DNA of 8,751 nucleotides from Bacteroidota bacterium (GTDB lineage: Bacteria; Bacteroidota; Bacteroidia; Bacteroidales; JAADJA01): NCBI GenBank assembly GCA_024278155.1, contig JAJRTT010000038.1, positions 1 to 8,751 of the forward strand. Direction: 5' to 3'. This document shows, piece by piece, positions 6,785 to 8,751 of this stretch. The notes beneath the pieces were generated by a model, which was given only the letters and a program-made list of their open reading frames with translations, had not been told where the DNA came from and did not search any database. Made by a program: the position numbers and the translations under genes. Within the stretch, counting starts at the first letter, position 1, and every line of letters begins with the position of its first letter.

Positions 6785-7531
6785 TTATATCATTTCCAAT
6801 AATTTCAGGAAACCCTCTTTCTTACGGCGGGCAACAGGTAGATAGGAATTATCTTTCATTACAACGGCGCCCCCTTCGGTTTTGCTGTAATGGTCAATGT
6901 ATTTCAGGTTGATCATATGGGATTGATGGACACGAAAGAAACCGAAACCATCCAGCATCTCTTCATAATCTTTCAGGTTTCTTGATACAAGGATTTTCTT
7001 CCCATCAATTAAATAAAACTGGGTGTAACCTCCATCTGATTCACAGCGGATAATATCGTTTGTATTGATAATATAAATATTTTCAGCTGTTTTTAAAACG
7101 AGTTTTTTATTTTCTGAAACCGAATTTTCCAGATTGGCAAACAATGCATTGAGTTTTAAGCTTCTGCTCTCCTGTTCAACAAGTTGGTGAGCTTTATCGA
7201 TGGCGTCAATCAACTTTTTGGGATCTACGGGCTTGAGGATATAATCAATGGCCGAAAACTCAAATGCTTGAACAGCAAATTCCTCATAGGCCGTTATGAA
7301 GATAATTTTGAATTGAATGTCGTTAAGCTTTTTCAAGAGGTCAAAACCAGTTCCATCGGGCATATCGATATCAAGTAAAATCAAATCAGGCTTATGTTCA
7401 ACAATTGCACTAACACCTGTGGCGACATCTTCCGCTTCAGCAACAAGTTCGAGGTCTTGCTGACTAAATTTCAGAATATCAGCAATACTTTTCCGGGTAC
7501 GGGCCTCATCATCAATGATTATTACTTTCAT
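6785..7531 (-). CDS. LytTR-family response regulator RR1
   Basis: The protein has 248 residues, with an ATG at 7529-7531 and TAA at 6785-6787. The receiver domain (1-120) shows D7-D8-E9, phospho-acceptor D54 in LILLDIDMPDGTGF, T80 in FITAY and K100 in DYILKPVD. The LytTR domain (about 143-246) shows DIIRCESDGGYTQFYLIDG, HQSHMINLKYIDHY and LPVARRKKEGFL with the basic loop typical of the family. It lies 41 nt downstream of the kinase gene and is most likely co-transcribed with it; I see no TAnnTTTG box in the gap. Kinase-LytTR pairs of this kind are two-component systems, so RR1 is the default partner of the kinase. Both RR genes are followed directly after the stop codon by GGCTTTCCCC, a footprint of the duplication that made RR2. 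Confidence 0.95.
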   Translation of the reverse strand: MKVIIIDDEARTRKSIADILKFSQQDLELVAEAEDVATGVSAIVEHKPDLILLDIDMPDGTGFDLLKKLNDIQFKIIFITAYEEFAVQAFEFSAIDYILKPVDPKKLIDAIDKAHQLVEQESRSLKLNALFANLENSVSENKKLVLKTAENIYIINTNDIIRCESDGGYTQFYLIDGKKILVSRNLKDYEEMLDGFGFFRVHQSHMINLKYIDHYSKTEGGAVVMKDNSYLPVARRKKEGFLKLLEMI

Positions 7532-7551
7532 ACGTGCTAATTAATTACAAA

Positions 7552-7571
7552 CGATTTTACTCTTAAAATCG
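7552..7571. repeat. Perfect inverted repeat between kinase and RR1
   Basis: CGATTTTA (7552-7559) and TAAAATCG (7564-7571) form an 8-bp perfect inverted repeat around a 4-nt loop, beginning 1 nt after the kinase stop codon. No T tract follows, so it is not a convincing terminator. It could reduce or tune read-through into RR1, protect the kinase message, or be chance in AT-rich DNA. Confidence 0.5.
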
Positions 7572-7572
7572 A

Positions 7573-8751
7573 TTAAAGTTCCCTAAAGGGAATAACAAAG
7601 GTAACTTTTGTCCCTTTTACTTTTCCATCCACATCCCTCATTTCATCAATTTTCATTATAAACTGTTTTCTCCTTTTCCCCTTATTGAAAACGGCTATCC
7701 TTTCATTTGCAATAATTGTTGCAAGGGAGTTATGGCTTTTCGTTTTTTTGCCTTTTATCTTTTTTGATGCTTTTATCCCGATCCCGTTATCCTCCACCAA
7801 AAGCAAGACAGATCCCTTTTCGGGCATGAGGGTATAGCTAACAGAAACAAGGCCCTTGCCCTTCAAGTGTTTAATGCCGTGTTCTATTGCGTTTTCGATA
7901 AAGGGTTGCGCAAGCATGGGTGGGATTTTAATTATATCGGCCTGGATCAACGGATCCACATCAAGGACATAGTCGAATTTTTTATTGTACCGGAGCTGTT
8001 GAAGTTCAAGATAATTTTTCAGGGTCTCCACCTCTTTTTCAAGGGTGATGAATTCCTCGCGAGAATTATAAAGTATGGAACGAATCAGTTCAGCAAAGCG
8101 CGAAAGATAAGAACCAGCCTCCATCGGGTTGTTCTCGAAAATAAAACTCTGTATTGAACTCAATGAATTAAAAATAAAGTGGGGGTTCATCTGCGAGCGC
8201 AACAGCTTTTGTTCGAGCAATTGAAACTCCGTTCTTTCTTTTATTTTCTTCTCCCTATATCGGATAACAGCAACAACCAACAGCACCAATACCAAGCCTT
8301 CGAAAAGAATAAACCAAATTGTTTTCCAAAATGGCGGTTTTATGATCAAATCAACAAAAACGCCATCCCGGTTCCATGTTCCATCACCATTTGAAGCTTT
8401 TACCCGGAACCGGTAATTGCCCGGGTCAATATTTGTATATTTCGCAATCCGGTTGGTCGCATCTGTATAAATCCAATCCTTGTCGGCATTTTCAAGTTTA
8501 TAGGCATATTGGACAAATTCGGGGCTCGAAAAATCAAGTACCGTGTATTCAAAGGAAAAATAATTCTCGTCATGATCAAGCTCAATCTGTTGGACAAAAT
8601 CCACTTCCATATCCAATTGCTTATCGAAAATACGAAACGAGGTAATTGACAATCCTGGCGGGTTTGTATTGACAAAAAAGCTGGAAGGCTTACAAATGCT
8701 GATACCATTTTTACCACCAAAGGCAAGCTCACCGGATTGCAGTTTATATGC
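7573..8751 (-). CDS. Membrane sensor histidine kinase, LytS type, C-terminal part (runs off right edge)
   Basis: The reading frame is open to the window edge, with 392 residues visible and a TAA stop at 7573-7575. The visible start GELAFGGKNGISICKP is typical of the end of a periplasmic beta-propeller (Reg_prop) region, so propeller repeats probably lie upstream. Then come a Y_Y_Y domain (visible residues about 60-140: YFSFEYTVLDF, YAYKLENADKDWIYT, YTNIDPGNYRFRVKASN), one membrane helix (about 145-163), a short coiled linker, and a His_kinase core with phospho-acceptor H191 in SQMNPHFIFNSL. The ATP-binding part shows PPMLAQPFIENAIEHGIKH (N287), VEDNGIGI (319-326) and GTKVTFVIPF. It likely senses a periplasmic ligand, possibly a glycan, and phosphorylates RR1/RR2. 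A TTG at 8650-8652 is not the true start, because homologous sequence continues upstream of it. Confidence 0.93.
   Translation of the reverse strand, partial: AYKLQSGELAFGGKNGISICKPSSFFVNTNPPGLSITSFRIFDKQLDMEVDFVQQIELDHDENYFSFEYTVLDFSSPEFVQYAYKLENADKDWIYTDATNRIAKYTNIDPGNYRFRVKASNGDGTWNRDGVFVDLIIKPPFWKTIWFILFEGLVLVLLVVAVIRYREKKIKERTEFQLLEQKLLRSQMNPHFIFNSLSSIQSFIFENNPMEAGSYLSRFAELIRSILYNSREEFITLEKEVETLKNYLELQQLRYNKKFDYVLDVDPLIQADIIKIPPMLAQPFIENAIEHGIKHLKGKGLVSVSYTLMPEKGSVLLLVEDNGIGIKASKKIKGKKTKSHNSLATIIANERIAVFNKGKRRKQFIMKIDEMRDVDGKVKGTKVTFVIPFREL

Noticed and set aside
8650..8652. TTG at 8652 as start of the histidine kinase
   Set aside because: The same frame stays open to the window edge and encodes GELAFGGKNGISICKP, typical of the region preceding Y_Y_Y domains, so the gene is truncated by the window rather than starting here.
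8400..8732. 110-residue minus-strand frame overlapping the kinase
   Set aside because: It is out of frame with the kinase, whose Y_Y_Y domain is unambiguous across this stretch; the alternative translation shows no domain.

Overview
The window looks like a Bacteroidota chromosome, probably a Bacteroidales/Marinilabiliales-type organism. Four things point that way: the GVSIN...DxSAxLDxxSxxKGLLVPRM secreted-protein N-terminus; a surface protein built of GLUG, PKD, LamG and FISUMP (Fibrobacter succinogenes major paralogous) modules; a Y_Y_Y-domain LytS-type histidine kinase; and -7 boxes of the TAnnTTTG type used by this phylum. Every gene I can support lies on the minus strand, so transcription runs from right to left.

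Layout in transcription order. (1) 7573-8751: the C-terminal part of a membrane histidine kinase (Y_Y_Y sensor domain, one membrane helix, LytS-type kinase core), cut by the window edge. (2) 6785-7531: a LytTR response regulator, RR1, 41 nt downstream. (3) 5905-6651: a second LytTR regulator, RR2, the same length (248 aa) and clearly a tandem duplicate. (4) 688-5661: a 1657-residue secreted multidomain protein with a signal peptide, followed by a rho-independent terminator at 559-593. (5) 1-293: the N-terminal 97 residues of another secreted protein, running off the left edge.

The most interesting structure is non-coding. Upstream of RR2, the giant surface protein and the left-edge secreted protein there are three arrays, each of three tandem 21-bp direct repeats in strict register (starts at 6687/6708/6729, 5780/5801/5822 and 372/393/414). 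The consensus on the plus strand is GGGGAAATGTAAATTCGGT plus two variable bases. Seven positions are identical in all nine copies. Each array sits 22-23 nt upstream of an identical -7 box, TATATTTG, and none of the three promoters has a TTG -33 element. A 21-bp period (about two helical turns) is the architecture expected of LytTR-domain binding sites. The simplest reading is a local regulon: the kinase senses something outside the cell, phosphorylates RR1 and/or RR2, and these activate RR2 itself and two secreted proteins. The arrays, spacing and boxes are seen directly; binding and activation are inferred.

Secondary points are the LamG domains that appear to be inserted into ASH-like beta-sandwich domains and then duplicated as a unit, the divergence of RR2 at the predicted DNA-contact loop, and the predicted leaderless RR2 transcript.
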